A stretch of 64,000 nucleotides of DNA, taken from NCBI GenBank assembly GCA_014904845.1, contig MU119246.1, positions 62,001 to 126,000 on the forward strand, given 5' to 3'. This DNA comes from Acephala macrosclerotiorum. Lineage: Eukaryota; Ascomycota; Leotiomycetes; Helotiales; Mollisiaceae. Each line of letters begins with the position of its first letter. Position 1 is the first letter of the stretch. Below are positions 10,958-22,642 of the stretch, piece by piece. The translations under genes and the position numbers were made by a program. Below the pieces are notes generated by a model. That model was given only the letters and a program-made list of their open reading frames with translations. It ran no database searches and was not told where the DNA came from.

Positions 10958-12599
10958 TCACCGCCAATTCCGATCACCATCCATCTCAAACGGCCCCCTC
11001 AAGTTCGCCTCCATTTCAGCTGGAAACTGATTCGATCCATGAACTTCATGCTGCGGCACATCATGATGCAGTTCCTGTGCATTCGGACCGCTCGGTACTT
11101 CCGCTCGAACCAGCGCCGGAGGTACTGCCATCTCCGCTGGTCTCGATATCGGACTAGACCTATCGTTAATCCGCGAAACAGGCGACGTGACTCCTGCAAC
11201 TGGCTTCCTCAGCAGGGAGCTTTTGGGAGATACGACTGTGGCTTCAGTATTTGGTAATTCGGATTTTGCCCACTCAGGTCGTCGGGGATTTTCTTCCGTC
11301 ATGAATGGTGGAGGTTTGTCCTGCATCCGGCGTCTTCTGTATCTCCAGCCTACGAAAAGCATAAAGCAGATGAATAAAACTGCTCCACCTCCGGCACCTG
11401 CTATGGCAGCTACCGGAATACCGCTTTTCGTTGATCCGAGAGGATTATCCGTCACGGTTGTCGAGAAACTGCCGTCCCCTGAACTTGTTGATGTGGCTCC
11501 TCCGTTCGTGTATTTCCCTGTGGATGTCGCTGTACTTCCACTTCCAGAACCGTATGCTGTCGTCGCCACTGCCAACCATCTCATTAATCTTTATTCTCTT
11601 TGAGTCCACCTTTGGCAACTTACCAGACGATAGCTTCTGCGTCACAGACGCCAATCCCTTCCCAACACTACAATAGAAATCAAACACGGACAAAGCACTC
11701 GCCATATTTGCGCTCGCAGTCGAGCCACAATACAAACTAGCACCCCCACTAATCTTACTCGTCATCATCGCAGAATTTGAATCCTTAACGCAAAGACATG
11801 ATACCAGCGCTTGAGGATTCGACGGGCAATCAGAGTAGGTCTGCACCTGAACCGTTTGGACTGCTTGTTGGGCACAACTTGCAAGTGCTTGGTATTGTGG
11901 TAAATTGGTGATATAGTATGTGACGTCTCCTGGCAGATAGGAGGGTGTTGGGAAAGATGTTGTTCCGTTTGCTAGGCCGCAGTATCCTGCGAGTACTGCT
12001 TGGGCAGAGGTGATGTCTTCTGTGTGGGTTGAGCCGCATGTGAACTTGATTTCGCTGTTGATGCTCTCGCTCGCCGCCAGAGAGTTCTGATTCTTCGAGC
12101 AGACACAACTTGCAAGAGCAGAAGGGCCCCCCGTGGGGCAAATGGAATTCGTCATTCCCATGATGAGATATTGGAGTCCTCCTGATGCGCATGGTGCTAG
12201 ATCTGAGAATGCAGACAAGTCGGTGATGTACTGCGTGACGGCATTCGGTCCAGGAGGAGCTGTCGTGATTGCAGCACCTTGATTGCAGTACGCCCCGAGC
12301 ACAACTGATGCACTCGAGACATCGTCGCTGGCCGTCTTGCCACAAGTGAAGAGTACTTGACTCGAGATTTTCGAAGACACGGCAGCAGAGTTCTGATCTT
12401 GTGTGCAGACACACGATTCCAGTGCCGTCACCGCTGGTCCACACTCGCTTTGCGTAAGTTGCCCAACTTCATACTGAACGGCCCATTGAGCGCAAGGTGC
12501 TAAAGCTGAAAAGACGGGAAGGTCGGTAACATATACTATCGCGAGGACATGTTCAACAAACACAAGACAGAGAAACAATTCGAGGCAAAAGAGCCTCAT
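10958..12599 (-). CDS. Membrane protein with three six-cysteine (CFEM-like) repeats
   Basis: Exons 12599-11624 and 11568-10958 (intron 11623-11569, phase 1) give 528 aa. A signal peptide (MRLFCLELFLCLVFVEHVLA) is followed by three tandem modules at about residues 26-105, 127-207 and 232-310. Each has the same cysteine layout, C-x15/16-C-x9/10-C-x-C-x20-C-x18-C, with the repeated cores CVCTQDQNS, CVCSKNQNS and CLCVKDSNS. A Ser/Thr/Gly-rich stalk, one membrane helix (GIPVAAIAGAGGGAVLFICF, ~377-400), a basic stop (RYRRRR) and a cytoplasmic tail of about 125 aa follow. It resembles CFEM cell-surface proteins but has six rather than eight cysteines per unit. A surface sensor or wall-linked role is inference. 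The frame stays open upstream to 13073, but the signal peptide supports the chosen start. Confidence 0.8.
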
Positions 12600-14154
12600 G
12601 GTGGCTTTCTCAGACGACAAATATCGATGCGAAAGAAAAGACAAACGTAAGACACGCATGGAGAACGGAAAGAATGGAAAAGGCGCGACTCGACAAATTC
12701 TGCTCTGATTATTTGATACTATAATTCCCATCCCGTCAGGTAAAGTAGCCACAATGGCAAGCATCAATTTCAAAACCAGCATCAACTCCCGAACCACGTC
12801 CCGTCCAACATCCCATCTTGGAAGGGACCTGTTCTCTAGGGGGATTGAAACCTCGTCGCCTTCCCGCTCTTCCATCCACCCAGCGTCCTGGTTGACAGCC
12901 ACAACAAGCATTTCCAACGGGGGCTTGAACAGGCGTGTCCAATGAGGAAGACTCGCTAAGCCTATTTTTATACTTATGCTTAAACAGGGGGAAACGAATA
13001 TTGACTTGCTAAGGATTAGGCGCTTATCGGTGGGGGTAGGACATGGGTGAAATCGAAAACAGGGGCCATGCAAGGCTTCGGAGAGTGGGAAAGGAGGTAA
13101 AAGGTCTTGTGTCCCTCTCCTGAGTTGTGGAGAGTAGACCCTGCAAGAAGTGAACCGAGGCTGGAATTGAAGACTTCAACATTCTGTGCAAGTTTGCGCT
13201 TTTACCAGAAACCTGCCAGGCGGAATGTCACCGACCTGATTTATTCTCTGTAACAACCCAAAGTTCAATCGATCCAGTTCATGTCGGACACTCAACATAC
13301 CCAGCGGCGAGACAGCATATCTCTGAGGTCTAAGTCATGCTTGAGCAGTGTAGCGGAGATTCGGAAGGAGACTTCTCCATAGCACTTCTATTGGGAATTG
13401 TATCTTTGTCAGACACGAAAGAGAGAAAAGCAAGAACGCTCTGGAATGGGTCCCTGGTTTTCCCCTTCGTGGAGAGGGTAATTCTAGTGATGATAATCTT
13501 GCGAATTTGCTGAAGACTGGACGCGATGCCTCCAAAACGGTCCTGAAAACCGAGGTTTTGATTTTGACGGGGAAGAATGACAGATACGCTTCAGGAAGAT
13601 ATACAGAATCTGCCCATGGGTGTCGAGTGAGGCAGTTGCGACTGGCGCCGGCTCATCTCACCTTTCCCCGGGCAATACAAGCAGCTTAGGAGGATGCCTT
13701 TCCTCGAGTGTAGAAGCAGATTTCAGGAACTGTCCTGCCCAAATTATCTCAGACGAGGAGAGACATTTCTTCATGTGTCCCACTTGAGATATGATTGATG
13801 ACCTTACACCATGCCCGGAAAAAGACACCCTCGAACTGCTAGAAGCCAACTAATAACCGCTCGCTTTGCTGTTTCTAAGCTTGTCGAAGAACATGACAAA
13901 TAAATAGCTAGAAATGCCACATTCGATGTCATCGCTGATGGGAAAGCGCTCGAAATATAACGGCACGCAAAGCTGCAAACCAGGCTGTCGTTGACTGTTT
14001 ACGTTAGGTATAGTACACATGAGCACCCGAAGCGTCATGACATAATTGGTCATCCATGTGATCCAATAGATCTCATTCTTCCTGCTGGGAAGGTCATGAC
14101 CATTTTCACCCCTATTCCTGACTCCAACACAATGCCGATACTGCCCTAGATGCC
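12600..14154. other. Intergenic, no gene seen
   Basis: About 1.55 kb between the six-Cys protein start and the YIF1 stop. The first 470 bases are open in frame with the downstream gene and probably form its leader and promoter. Otherwise nothing supportable is seen. Confidence 0.35.
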
Positions 14155-15200
14155 CTATACTCTTGTGAGGTACCACATCATCAATAGCTGAACGACGTAA
14201 GAATATCCGGCCAAGAAATATGTCCTTTGCATCTTCTGGGAACGTGCTACTGTCTGCATCGTTCCTCCTCCGTCGCTGGGATTCTCTGGAAGTAGAACAT
14301 ACTTCAAGGACCGTAGCTTCAAGGAAAATCAGTTTTGTCTAGGACTAGGATAATGTCAAGGGACTTACCAAAAAAAGGGCATTCGCCATAAAAGTGTATG
14401 TAAAGATTGTCCATCCGATCCATCCACCGGTTCCCTTGCCTCCATTCAAAATCTCGCTCAAAACTATAGTCACAATAGCTCCCACGAATTTATATCCAGA
14501 GTACGCAATAAGGTCGAGTAGCTGGGAATCGTTGGAGATGGACAATAAGTAACATCCCAGCTTCAAGAGCAAAAGTTCCACAGCCATCATAACAAAAGCT
14601 GCTGAAGCTGTGTAGCTAAACATCTCTGGCTGGAAATCGCCGCGAAGACCTGCCACCAAGGCTGAGAGGAGGATATATGTAATGAACCCCATCAACGGAA
14701 TGTACATGTCCGGGCTGTTGAGGTCGTCTCGCGGAGGTAGGTACCATCCTTCTTGGCCATTGGGACCAGTAGACTGTTTACGGGACCAAGGCTTGTGCCT
14801 CCAAGGAAACAGGACCAGGAATAGCTTGTTTACTACATAGGAATTCGACACGTCGAAGTAATGTTTGATAGCGGAGATGTTGACGTAGCGGTTAACCTGG
14901 TTCCAAGTCAGTCCAATTCTCGAGTATATTAGCAGTTCTCTCGCTAACGTTTTGTTCCAAATATTCTGTGCCGTGCTTCAAAGCTGTCTGCCCAACCTGA
15001 AATCCCATTTGCGCTGTTGGGTCTGACATGAAATTCCCATACGCCCCGAACGAGCCTTGCGGCGGAGGATGAGACTGGTAAGGATTTCCATAGCCGGTCT
15101 GCTGTTGCTGCTGAGGGACTGGAGGGGGAGGTGACCTTAGTTGGGGAACAGTAGAGACGTGCTGGGGCACCGGCATATGTAATGGAGGGAATCTTTGCAT
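14155..15200 (-). CDS. YIF1: YIF1, Yip1-interacting ER-Golgi membrane protein
   Basis: Exons 15200-14949, 14896-14369 and 14316-14155 join in phase to 313 aa, the size of yeast Yif1. The N-terminal ~75 residues are Pro/Gln-rich (VPQLRSPPPP, PQQQQQTGYG), as in fungal Yif1. Then come FQVGQTALKHG, the conserved VNRYVNISAIKHYFDVSNSY (which spans intron 1), LFPWRHKPW, and at least four hydrophobic helices up to QLLMMWYLTRV. The first intron has a GTTAGC donor and a GCTAAT branch. Yif1 binds Yip1 and Rab GTPases in COPII vesicle transport. The divergent neighbour also serves the ER (SRP receptor alpha). Confidence 0.93.
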
Positions 15201-15571
15201 ATTGATGGTCGGAATTGAGCGGTTGTGAGTTTTAAATGCGATTAAAATGATATAGCTGTCACTATGGTTGAGGGGCTTAGCGTAAAATTCGACAAGGTTG
15301 AAGGGCTTAGCGTGGTGTGATCAACCAAATGGAACTTTGCATGGAGTGCAAAAAATTCTGAGGGAGAAGACGTTGGCTAGGTGTCAAGATGAATTTGCGG
15401 TTTTCGAACAGATTTCCATTTGGATTGCCTGCAAAGCCCAATCCTGAGGCTCAGCTTTGATAGCCGCTAAAACTTCGGCCCAGCCTTATCGATCCGCATC
15501 CAGGTTCTGGAATGTCTAGCTGAACTCTGGACACTTGTTTTGAAAATATTTAGCATATTCAAACATTCAAT
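15201..15571. promoter_or_regulatory. Shared divergent promoter, YIF1 / SRP receptor alpha
   Basis: A region of 371 bp lies between two start codons of ER-function genes. Two similar short segments reading GGGCTTAGCGT lie at about 15272 and 15304. No known site assigned. Confidence 0.45.
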
Positions 15572-17732
15572 ATGTTGGACTCATTCGAGATTCTGACGAC
15601 GTCTGGTGTTGTCTTATGGTCCAAGAAATATGCGCAGACCAGTCCAGCGATTATCAATAGTCTCATAACTAATGTCTTCATCGAGGAGCGAACACTTCCC
15701 GGAGCTGGAATCGCGGACGATGTCTCTGCGGAGAACAATCCTCCGTACAAATATGATCAGCATACTTGCAAATGGACGACTGTCAAAGAGCTTGGCCTGA
15801 TATTTGTGGTAAGTTGCGCAGTCGACAAAGGCTCCTCTACCGAGACTACTACCTATAGAACCCTACTAATGACAATCACAGGCTGTCTATCGGTCACTTC
15901 TACACCTTTCCTGGATTGACAGGCTTGTCGACAATATCAAGACCATATTTGTGGATCTGTATGGAGATCAATTGAGAAAACCACATACCACCATAGTCAA
16001 AGTCGCGTTCGACGACTATTTCGACCAGCAGGTTCGAGAACTCGAGAAAACTGCTTTGAACAAAGACATAAATGTCGCTGAATCAACTATTCTTCGTGCA
16101 GAGGCGCCTGGTTCAGTGACACATGATTTGAGGGATGAGCCACCTCCGTTGCCTGGAATCCTTTCGAGAGGCACCTCCAAGAACAACTACAGAGATCTTA
16201 CATCGAACGAATCAACTCCGATTGCGACGCCTGATACTTCGCGACCCAGCACACCAGCAAGCCATATACTCACTGGAAAGGGAGGCCCAGGAGGCAAAGG
16301 CTCCCGAAGATCGCGCAAAGCTGCAAATACCCCTACGTATGCCTCATCCGGTGATGAATTGGTGTCAAGGAAGGGCAAGGCTGGCAGATCGGCAGCACCC
16401 AAGAAAGGTAGGAAATGGGACGCAGACGGGTTAGCAGATGAGGATAGCGATACTCCGCTCGACTATTCCGCACCCGCAAATGGAGCAACTTCAGGAGAAG
16501 ATGAGGCGAGGGGAACCATGGAGGAGATTGATCAAACAACTTGGGGCTCGAAGACTGCGAAAGGGCAGTTTGTTCTTAAGGATTTAGACGACCAGGTCAA
16601 CTCCATATTGGCATCGGCGAAGGAGAAGAAAGCCGATTTGACCACCGCATCGACAGGAATTGTGGGATCGAGCATAAGTGTTATTGGAGGGCTATTCAGA
16701 AATGTTGTTGGAGGAAAGACCTTAACGAAAGAGGATTTGGACAAAGCTATGAAGGGAATGGAGGATCATTTACTGCGGAAGAATGTTGCTCGGGAAGCAG
16801 CTATTCGACTTTGCGAAGGTGTGGAGAGGGAATTAATCGGTGTGAAGACAGGGAACTTCGAGAGTTAGTAACCCATCTATTTGCAGGTAATGATTGCTAA
16901 TATCCGAATAGGCGTGCAGACCAGAATACAGACGGCCATGGAATCTTCATTACGAAAGATCTTGACACCAACAACTTCACTTGATTTACTACGGGAGATC
17001 AACGCTGTCACGGAGCCTTCAGCCACGTCTTTACAGAAGAAGAGGCCATATGTTATCTCGATAGTGGGCGTCAACGGTGTAGGAAAGTCGACAAATCTGT
17101 CAAAGATTTGCTTCTACCTGCTACAAAACAAGTACAAAGTCTTGGTGGTGGCTTGCGATACTTTCAGATCTGGCGCAGTTGAGCAATTGGCTGTCCATGT
17201 CCGCAACTTGAAAGAGCTCACTTCCCGGGAGGGAGGCGAGGTCGAGTTGTACCAGAAGGGTTACGGTAAGGATGCTGCGAATGTTGCGAAGGACGCTGTG
17301 ACATTCGCTGCACAAGAAGGATACGATGTCGTCTTAATCGATACCGCGGGTCGCAGACATAATGATCAGGTATGCGCATAAATCTCCCCGGATTCTGACT
17401 GCGCTAACAAAATCTAGCGACTCATGTCCTCCTTAGAAAAGTTCGCAAAATTCGCAAACCCAGACAAGATTCTTATGGTTGGAGAAGCTCTGGTTGGAAC
17501 AGACTCCGTTGCTCAGGCTCGAAACTTCAACGAAGCATTTGGTGCTGGCCGAAGTCTCGATGGCTTCATCATCTCTAAGTGTGATACCGTGGGAGATATG
17601 GTTGGCACATTGGTGAGCATGGTGCATGCTACGAATGTGCCGGTACTCTTCGTTGGTGTAGGCCAGCACTACCAAGATATCAGGACACTGTCTGTTAAAT
17701 GGGCAGTTGAGAAGCTCTTGAGTAGTAATTGA
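15572..17732 (+). CDS. SRP101: Signal recognition particle receptor alpha subunit
   Basis: Exons 15572-15808, 15882-16863, 16912-17369 and 17418-17732 join in phase to 663 aa. The N-terminus (MLDSFEILTTSGVVLWSKKY) is the longin-like SRX domain that binds the beta subunit. A charged low-complexity linker with GGPGGKGSRRSRK and DEDSDTPLDYS follows. The C-terminal NG GTPase domain shows G1 GVNGVGKST (~458), DTFRSGAVEQL, G3 DTAGRR (~549) and G4 ISKCDT. The start is set by the SRX sequence. The protein docks ribosome-SRP complexes at the ER membrane and hydrolyses GTP together with SRP54. All key motifs are intact. Confidence 0.95.
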
Positions 17733-17794
17733 TAATGAGATAATTTACTGCGTTCAACTTTGCATCTCAGAACATCGCTTGAAAGTGCACAATG

Positions 17795-18125
17795 CTAGTT
17801 CTTTGGAGTCGAAATACCACTGCACATTCTCCTCCAATCAATGTACTTTCTAGTGCAGGACATTAAATGGGAGCGAATAGGGGTGAAAGCTCCACGTGAT
17901 TCTATTCCGGCTGAATTCAAGTATTTTGACCCGAACACTCCCAGGTAGTAACCCAGTCCGGTATATCGTTCTGGAGAAACAAACAGTCTTGGCTGGAGAG
18001 TATCAGAGTTTAGATTATCTGACCATTCATAGGGGTGACCAACTTTAAAGAATTCTAAATATTCTGGAGATTCATGCAAGCGAATGGACTTGAAGAAGTA
18101 CATGCGAATTCCATCCGGACAATTC
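17795..18125 (-). other. Unrecognised open frame, possible exon or gene fragment
   Basis: An open frame from about 18125 to 17795 reads like protein (CPDGIRMYFFKSIRLHESP, then VSPERYTGLGYYLGVFG). It follows a TTCTAG acceptor-like sequence; an ATG lies at 18103. No further exon or domain was found. It may be a single exon of a short gene or chance. The rest of 17733-18382 shows nothing else. Confidence 0.25.
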
Positions 18126-18382
18126 AGCTAGAAGCATAAGGCTACTGTTCTGGGAAAAATAATAGGTCATGGTGCTCTTTCAGAACTCAGATAAACATTC
18201 GAATTTTCCAAACTACTTTACACAAGATCAGAGAAGAATAGTAGGTGAAACCTCTGTAATCCTTCACCTTCTCACCGAGATTGTTTTACACAGCTCACAT
18301 CTGTCAGGGACGGCAGAAGACAGAGATTCGGTAGCATCTCTTCTGCTACATGCCATTGTTATTGCTCGAAGCAAACTAAGTC

Positions 18383-19528
18383 ATGGACCGCAACCTATTT
18401 CTCCAAACCCCACCTCCCCTAGACACAGCCTGGCTCGCCCACGAAGCAGCCACCAACCTCCTCGTTCCTCAACCCATCATCACAGACCCTAAGGCCCGCC
18501 AAGCACTCTACAGTCAACGCTGCAAAGACCTCAACGCTCAGCTTCTCTCAAGCCGAGACAAACATCTCACAGAAGGGATCAAGATCCATGACACTTGCAT
18601 CGGAAGGATCCCAATCCGAAGCTACAATCCAATTCCGGAACCTGAAGCGTCAGCTCCATCTCACGACTTAAAGTCTACCCAGAAAGAAGAGGTCTTGCGT
18701 CCAATCGTCATCTACTACCATGGAGGAGGTCTCTACGTCGGAGATCTAGATAGCGAGGATTTGACTTGTCGGCGAATCTGCAAAGCTTTACAATGCACCG
18801 TCTACTCCGTCGAGTACCGCCTCATGCCCGAATTTACCGCCGACCAAGCTCTCTTCGACGCATCAGAAGCCTTTCGGGGCATCACTTTCCTGCGGAAAGG
18901 AAGTCACTTGATCCTAATGGGAAGCTCGTCTGGAGGTCAGCTCGCCGCTCAGGTCTCGCAGCAAGCTATTCAATTTCGTAGTCCGCAGGGACGTACTAGA
19001 AATAGGATTGATGGGGTGCTGCTGAGGGGACCGGTGACCTGTGATGCAACGGATGGAGGAGCGAATCTTGGTGAGAAGTTGAGGGGGAGACATACGTCGA
19101 TGAATGAAGCGTTCCATACCTCGTTGTTGGTGAACGCTGCTCTGAATGCAGGCAATAGGACGACTAGTCCGCTGCCGCTAGAGGTAGAGGAGGAGAAACT
19201 AAGTAAGCTGCCGAGACATTGGATACAGGTCTCGACAAATGATATCTATTATTCGGACGGTGTGTGCTATGCTGAGGCTTTGAGAGAGGCGGGTGTGGAG
19301 GTGAAGTTGGATGTTGTTAAGGGGTGGCCACAGACTTTCTGGTTGAAAGCACCGTTGTTGAATAGAGCAGTACGGGCTGAGAATGATATGCTTGAGGGAC
19401 TGAGATGGTTGATAGAAAGCGAGGTCCCGCCAGAGGAGGGGAAAAAGTCTGGCTGGGGACCAGAAACTGGAAGGGACTTTGTGCCTTTTACAGACAAGGA
19501 ATTCGAAAGAAAGTTTACGGATATGTAG
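18383..19528 (+). CDS. HSL-type alpha/beta hydrolase, catalytic His replaced
   Basis: A single exon of 381 aa. The oxyanion motif YYHGGG (~residues 111-115) and the nucleophile elbow GSSSGG (~179) are those of the hormone-sensitive-lipase family (alpha/beta hydrolase fold-3). An Asp in STNDIYYSDG (~285) fits the acid position. In related fungal proteins the catalytic His lies in GWPHTFWLKAP. Here the same place reads GWPQTFWLKAP, with CAG (Gln317) at 19331-19333, so the triad seems incomplete. The frame is otherwise clean and full length. It could be a catalytically weak or non-enzymatic member, or another His may serve. The substrate is not predictable. Confidence 0.85.
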   Translation: MDRNLFLQTPPPLDTAWLAHEAATNLLVPQPIITDPKARQALYSQRCKDLNAQLLSSRDKHLTEGIKIHDTCIGRIPIRSYNPIPEPEASAPSHDLKSTQKEEVLRPIVIYYHGGGLYVGDLDSEDLTCRRICKALQCTVYSVEYRLMPEFTADQALFDASEAFRGITFLRKGSHLILMGSSSGGQLAAQVSQQAIQFRSPQGRTRNRIDGVLLRGPVTCDATDGGANLGEKLRGRHTSMNEAFHTSLLVNAALNAGNRTTSPLPLEVEEEKLSKLPRHWIQVSTNDIYYSDGVCYAEALREAGVEVKLDVVKGWPQTFWLKAPLLNRAVRAENDMLEGLRWLIESEVPPEEGKKSGWGPETGRDFVPFTDKEFERKFTDM

Positions 19529-19924
19529 AAAGTCAGGATACTTCTGTCACAGTCATAATTTGCATTTGAACCTGAAATCGATCGAGCTATTGCGTAAATG
19601 AAAGTGCGTGGATGTTGGAAGAAAGTTTCGACGCTCATGTCTTGTAGGAGACTTGGACATTCAACCGCTCATGAACCTTTGTGCAATATCAGTAGCAAGA
19701 TGATTTTAGCCCTGTCTGGTGTTTGGAAGTACTTTAAAAGAAAGAGCTTGCTGAGACACACTCGTGTTTTCAAACAATGGAAACAATTGATGTGATTGAA
19801 TCTGATGTCAAAGCTGCCAAGTAGAGGGTACTCGAATGCTTGTAGTATGCGTTCTTCGTTTTCGTCTTCTACCAGCCCGCTATTTACAAAATTACAAAGA
19901 TAGGAAAGGATGCGAGGTAATTGT
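19529..19924. other. Tail-to-tail intergenic region
   Basis: About 400 bp between the convergent ends of the hydrolase and ATP7 genes. It holds their 3' untranslated regions; no gene seen. Confidence 0.4.
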
Positions 19925-20723
19925 CTACAGGATCGAAAGGTCGCCGAATTTTTCCTAAGAACTGTCAGCTATCTTGAAAAGACCATAAAGCACATCAGGA
20001 TGCCCGTATAACGTACCTTGTAGCCCGGTACAGACCAGCGTCCCTTGGAAACGAGTTGGGCGGTCTTCTCATCGATATCTGGGCGGGCAGCTGCAACTTC
20101 GTCCTGGAAACACAGCAGATTAGCACCATCCTCAGCTTCCTACTCCGTCACCACAGCAATACATACCACAGTGAGGTCCTCAAATGGTCTAGCCTCCTCA
20201 ATGTTCTTCAACGTCTTCTCCAAATCCTTCAACTCCATATCCACACGGCCCTTCGTCTCCTCGGCATTCTTCACAGCCTGAGCCTCAAAGGCCTCAATGG
20301 CCTTGATCTGTCTAGCAACATCGTATGTTGCGGGCTTGAAGCTGCTGAAGTGCTTCTCGATCTCGTCGATGACGGCTTGGTTCTTTAGAATCGAGCGGTA
20401 ATGTGAGAAGTCGACCTTCGATGGCTGTTCGGACAGAACTTGGACTCGGCGACGGGCATCCTCGTTGCGCTTCTTGAATGCTTGGAGGGAAGCGGCGGTC
20501 TGGCCACGGAGACCGAGGGATTGAGTGACCTTTGCCCAGTCGAGCTTGAGAGCTGCGCTTCGCTATAGGAAAGAATATGTTAGCTATGCAATTGAAAAGT
20601 AGTCGCGATTTTCGGGTCAGTTCGGAGACGTGGGGCTTTTGCTGCACCGATTTCGACAGCGTAAAACGCCTCGCAGAGCGTGTAGGGAACATATAGCGCA
20701 ATTGGACTTACTCCGGCTGCCAT
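19925..20723 (-). CDS. ATP7: Mitochondrial F1Fo-ATP synthase subunit d
   Basis: Four exons, 20723-20712, 20562-20167, 20103-20017 and 19954-19925, join in phase 0 to exactly 174 aa, the length of yeast Atp7. The first exon holds only MAAG. The sequence then reads [68 protein letters not shown] and ends EKFGDLSIL, as in fungal subunit d. It is part of the peripheral stalk linking F1 to Fo in the inner mitochondrial membrane. It is mostly helical with no membrane segment. The intron-split tiny first and last exons were placed from GTAAGT/CTATAG and GTACGT/CTTAG signals. Confidence 0.95.
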
Positions 20724-21190
20724 TGTGATGGTATTGGGGCGATTGAGGAAGGGAGGGTTTGTGTTGTCTTGTCGTCGTCAAGAATCGGGGAAGCTTCTGC
20801 GGAGGAGCTAGTGAGGTAGCACGTGATCTTTAATTTTCAGTGCCACGGTTGCTGGTCCATTTTGAGGTACAGCATGCTCTCCGCAGCATTTGAGTCAATT
20901 ATACTTGGTATTTGGGTTGGTATGACTGGTTGAGGGAGAGAAATGTTAAGACGACGCAAGAGTGCACCAGAGAAGGTTTGTGAAGTAACCAGCAAATATC
21001 ATAAGAAATTGTAATGGTTCAGGTTATACGATGTAGAAACGTGTTGTACCCATAGACAATGTTTGGTATGCAAGTCCAATAGTTGCATTTTCAGAATACA
21101 TTGCTTTTGGATGCAGATGCATCTGAATTCGCCATGACTATCACTTCCCCAAGCCGAGCATTGCCATGCAAGACCAACAAGTCGAACACC
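20724..21190. other. Intergenic, ATP7 promoter and EGD2 3' end
   Basis: About 470 bp, with no gene seen. It should contain the ATP7 promoter and the 3' end of EGD2, as both are on the minus strand. Confidence 0.4.
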
Positions 21191-22048
21191 CTATATGCTC
21201 AGAGCCATAATAGAGTTGACAATATCGTTATCGTTCTCCTTCAAAGCCTTGATAGCCTTGTTGCGAGAAACGCTTGCTTGTGTCATAACCAATTCGATGT
21301 CCTTGTCCTCCAAGCCAGAAGCATCAACCTCCTCTCCGTCGTCCTCGTCCTCATCCTTCTTGTCATCACCGGTGTCAATAGCCTTGCCCTTACCGTGATC
21401 ATGAGAGTGGTCATGTCCAGAGTGGTCGTGTCCGGCATGGTCGTGAGCCTCTTGTTGAGCGATTTGCTGAGCGGCAGAAGCTTGAGCCTGGGAGTTCAAG
21501 TCCTCAATCTTGGCCTCACCGAAAACGCTGTTCACACAACTTAGTTCCAAGCAAATCCATAAAACGATCTTGCATTGCTTACATGTAGGTGTTGCTGGAA
21601 GGAGACTTGTAGACCTCAGGGTTGTTGATGACGAAGAGGATCTGCCAGAGCAGATAGTCAGCATATCGTATTTCCAAAAAGTATATTCAATATATCCCAA
21701 GAATTGCACTTGCGGCAATCCGTTCCAAGATCAATCTACCCATCACCAGTGACATCGTAACTGGCAGAGCCTCTTCTAACCTCCTCCGAACTGGTATGAA
21801 TCTGCACTCACGTTCTTTGGTCTTCTCAAAGTAACTCTGGTAATGCCTGGGACCTTCTGGAGACCGAGCTTGGCAATTGACTTGCGCGCCTTCTTTTCGT
21901 TACGAGAGTGGACAATTGCTCCTCCTGCCGGAATGCCACCTTCGCCAGTCTCGACCTCGGAGTCAGAGCTTTCGGATCCCTCATCCTCTGCGGTGACGTT
22001 CTTAGTAGGCTCATCGTCTGGGAGCTCCTCGATGCGTGGGTTAGACAT
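21191..22048 (-). CDS. EGD2: Nascent polypeptide-associated complex subunit alpha
   Basis: Exons 22048-21812, 21641-21583 and 21527-21191 join in phase to 210 aa. An acidic N-terminus ([14 protein letters not shown]) precedes the NAC domain ([59 protein letters not shown]). A His-rich stretch ([18 protein letters not shown]) follows, and the C-terminal UBA domain ([20 protein letters not shown]) ends at ALSI. The protein pairs with the beta subunit on ribosomes near the tunnel exit and influences protein targeting. The His-rich insert between the two domains occurs in other fungal EGD2 proteins. The neighbour to the right encodes ribosomal protein eL14 on the same strand. Confidence 0.95.
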
Positions 22049-22642
22049 GGTGGGCGGTATGTCTGTTGTGTAAATATTAGCAGGAGGTTTTGTGTTCGTT
22101 TATTTGAGAAATTTCTCGTGTGGGCCTACGCGAGGCGGCGAAGCTCCGACACAATATTTTACATTCTGTTTGGAATGATTGCAGAACTTACCAAAGTGGT
22201 TGAGGGTAGAAAGGGTGGTGATGTCTACGTCGTGTTGAAGGTGCAGAGGCAGGAAGAATTTAGAGGTGTTATGCTTTCGCTACGGAGCTGCAACTTAGTT
22301 TGCCGATTTGGGACGATATCAGAACAAAGAATATCATCCGAACATGCCTGCAAGATTGAATAGGATGGGAAGATTCAATATTCACGATCTTAAATTTAAT
22401 TCAAGATGTTGATTTTCGTTGCTTCAGTTCACGTTCATGTTACCGCCTACATGTCGAAACTTTCACCCGAGTAAACCATCTAGGACAATGTAATTGTTCT
22501 CGGAAAGCACTTCATTTGTCTTTTGATGAAGTCCATATGCTCTGACGCCTGTCAAATTTGACGTAGGATACAAAGCTCCCAGAGAAGCAAAGGAACCAGC
22601 AACCCAATGCAGTCATGATAGCAGCCCAAACCCAGAAATCCT
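22049..22642. other. Intergenic, EGD2 promoter and RPL14 3' end
   Basis: About 590 bp without a supportable gene. It should hold the EGD2 promoter. Confidence 0.4.

Noticed and set aside
11445..13073. Longer N-terminus for the six-Cys protein (in-frame to 13073)
   Set aside because: The extension lacks domain character and would bury the clear signal peptide that starts at 12599.
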